From contig CAJPTS010000080.1 in assembly GCA_905373625.1 (NCBI GenBank), positions 1 through 7,807 of the forward strand: a stretch of DNA of 7,807 bases, written 5' to 3'. Source of the DNA: Bacteroidia bacterium (GTDB lineage: Bacteria > Bacteroidota > Bacteroidia > Bacteroidales > CAJPTX01). Below the pieces are notes generated by a model, which saw nothing but the letters and a program-made list of their open reading frames with translations, did no database searches and was not told the DNA's origin. This document shows positions 7,310 to 7,807 of the stretch, in pieces. The position numbers and the translations under genes were made by a program. Each line of letters begins with the position of its first letter. Positions within the stretch are counted from its first letter, which is position 1.

Positions 7310-7340
7310 AAAAAGAATGGAAATCATTTCAATGCGTGTA

Positions 7341-7385
7341 TGAAAATGAGCTGTGCACTTAATGTACACATTTTCATCTTCTTTA
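7341..7385 (+). terminator. Long stem-loop with T-rich tail before the small membrane protein gene
   Basis: TGAAAATG (7341-7348) pairs perfectly with CATTTTCA (7369-7376). Inside, GTGCA (7353-7357) pairs with TGTAC (7363-7367) with one G-U, closing the loop CTTAA. The unpaired bases are four on the left and one on the right. A T-rich tail, TCTTCTTTA, follows. It ends about 20 nt before the next -7 box, so it could insulate the small gene from upstream transcription. The AT-rich outer stem makes termination strength uncertain. Confidence 0.4.
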
Positions 7386-7405
7386 TGCAGAAGAATCACT
7401 TTTAG

Positions 7406-7413
7406 TAAATTTG
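7406..7413 (+). promoter_or_regulatory. Bacteroidota-type -7 box for the small membrane protein gene
   Basis: TAAATTTG matches TAnnTTTG exactly. A near -33 element, TTTA (7382-7385, consensus TTTG), sits 20 nt upstream. The box ends 28 nt before the ATG at 7442, the same distance as for the SPOR gene. This is the best-supported promoter of the three by element spacing, and it argues that the short gene is real. Confidence 0.55.
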
Positions 7414-7415
7414 GA

Positions 7416-7428
7416 ATGGAAATTCCAT
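7416..7428. repeat. Inverted repeat between the -7 box and the start of the small gene
   Basis: ATGGAA-A-TTCCAT is a perfect inverted repeat with a one-base centre. It directly overlaps the predicted transcription start, 2 bp after the -7 box. The position suits an operator, but no regulator is encoded nearby and chance cannot be excluded. Confidence 0.35.
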
Positions 7429-7441
7429 ATCGGCGTTTGGT

Positions 7442-7654
7442 ATGAGTAAAATAGTTCTCTTCTTTAAGACACTACAGCAGAGTCTTATTTTAAGTATAAT
7501 AGAAGTGGTGCTTTTTTTCCTCTTCTTTTTTATTGCTCTCAATGCAGGAAATACTACGCAGCGCACGTTGGTTTGTATTGGCATGGCGGTATTTGCGCTG
7601 TTTATCTTATTGGAAAGTCTCCGCGCTTACCAGCGGATACGTTCTTCTCGCTAG
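7442..7654 (+). CDS. Small two-helix membrane protein, unknown function
   Basis: I do not recognise this 70-residue protein. It has two strongly hydrophobic stretches, about residues 12-35 (Phe-rich, with a glutamate at 21) and 42-60, joined by a short polar loop (GNTTQR). A basic tail follows (RAYQRIRSSR). By the positive-inside rule the basic C-terminus, and probably also the N-terminus, is cytoplasmic, giving a small inner-membrane hairpin. Support for a real gene comes from the exact -7 box 28 nt upstream, a hairpin separating it from the flippase operon, and a clean two-helix pattern across the whole frame. Against it are the short length and the ease with which T-rich DNA encodes hydrophobic residues. 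A frame on the opposite strand (7402-7584) has no such support. It is not part of the flippase operon by spacing (234 bp). Confidence 0.6.
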   Translation: MSKIVLFFKTLQQSLILSIIEVVLFFLFFFIALNAGNTTQRTLVCIGMAVFALFILLESLRAYQRIRSSR

Positions 7655-7680
7655 GCGCAACGTGAAAGATTGAATATCAG

Positions 7681-7742
7681 CGTCATTTCGTGTTCGAAAA
7701 GACGCGAGGCGCGCCTCGCCCAAAGACGAAATTATCGCTTTG
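7681..7742. repeat. Cluster of three consecutive hairpins
   Basis: Three inverted repeats lie back to back in 62 bp. The first has 10 positions paired with one mismatch and loop TGTT (7681-7704; arms CGTCATTTCG and CGAAAAGACG). The second is the perfect 16-bp palindrome GCGAGGCGCGCCTCGC (7704-7719), very GC-rich against its surroundings. The third pairs CAAAG and CGA with TCG and CTTTG around AATTA, with one bulged A (7721-7742). An alternative outer pairing, ATTTCGT (7685-7691) with ACGAAAT (7726-7732), would fold the cluster into one long structure. It begins 26 nt after the small gene's stop. It may be a structured 3' end, an RNA or an element boundary. Confidence 0.6.
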
Positions 7743-7745
7743 CGT

Positions 7746-7807
7746 GTACTTTGTACCTAAAGAAGGGTGTTTACTTCGTACTTTGAACCTCGTACTTAGT
7801 ACCTAAA
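7746..7807. repeat. Degenerate 7-bp tandem repeat (GTACYTN), continuing past the right edge
   Basis: Seven heptamers are visible. GTACTTT and GTACCTA (7746-7759) are followed by an 11-bp break, then TTACTTC, GTACTTT, GAACCTC, GTACTTA and GTACCTA in strict register (7771-7805). The 16-mers at 7746-7761 and 7792-7807 differ at only one base. The 7-bp period is not a multiple of three and no open frame covers it, so it is not a coding repeat. Each complete unit holds the self-complementary tetramer GTAC. It is truncated by the window end. Confidence 0.75.

Noticed and set aside
7175..7399. 74-codon minus-strand frame filling the gap after the flippase
   Set aside because: It overlaps the flippase 3' end and the hairpins, has no -7 box at a suitable distance, and shows no domain-like pattern.
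7402..7584. 60-codon minus-strand frame opposite the small membrane protein
   Set aside because: The plus-strand frame has a promoter box and a coherent two-helix pattern; this one has neither.
7746..7807. CRISPR array
   Set aside because: Units are 7 bp in direct tandem with no unique spacers of 25-40 bp and no cas gene in view.

Overview
This 7.8 kb window looks like chromosomal DNA of a Bacteroidota bacterium, most likely Bacteroidales and perhaps near Porphyromonas. The evidence is a protein joining paired HU-like N-terminal domains to a C-terminal SPOR domain, which is a Bacteroidota-type architecture. Three copies of the Bacteroidota -7 promoter box (TAnnTTTG) also lie 24-28 nt before start codons, and no start has a clear Shine-Dalgarno sequence. 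The DNA is AT-rich overall. The genus is inference only.

Left part (1-2474): the 3' half of uvrC (nucleotide excision repair nuclease) runs rightward from beyond the left edge. It converges on a complete leftward ruvB (Holliday junction motor) across a 144-bp gap with no convincing terminator. Upstream of ruvB is a 377-bp AT-rich region with no gene I can support; it holds a perfect 16-bp palindrome close to ruvB.

Middle part (2475-3648): a leftward gene encodes a single-pass membrane protein. Its N-terminal HU-like domains are predicted to be cytoplasmic and its SPOR domain periplasmic. It is divided from the next gene by a 220-bp divergent intergenic region with a -7 box facing each way.

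Right part (3649-7207): a rightward two-gene unit with a 4-nt gap. The first gene is a five-helix LtaS/OpgB-type sulfatase-fold transferase with its catalytic residues intact. The second is a PST-family (Wzx-like) polysaccharide flippase. Together they suggest a cell-surface glycan export and decoration step; the substrate cannot be read from sequence.

Right edge (7208-7807): hairpins that probably end the envelope operon are followed by a separately promoted 70-residue two-helix membrane protein. Beyond it lie three back-to-back hairpins and then a degenerate 7-bp tandem array (GTACYTN) that reaches the window edge. This edge structure is the part least explained by ordinary genes. No tRNA, rRNA, CRISPR array, insertion sequence or phage gene was recognised.
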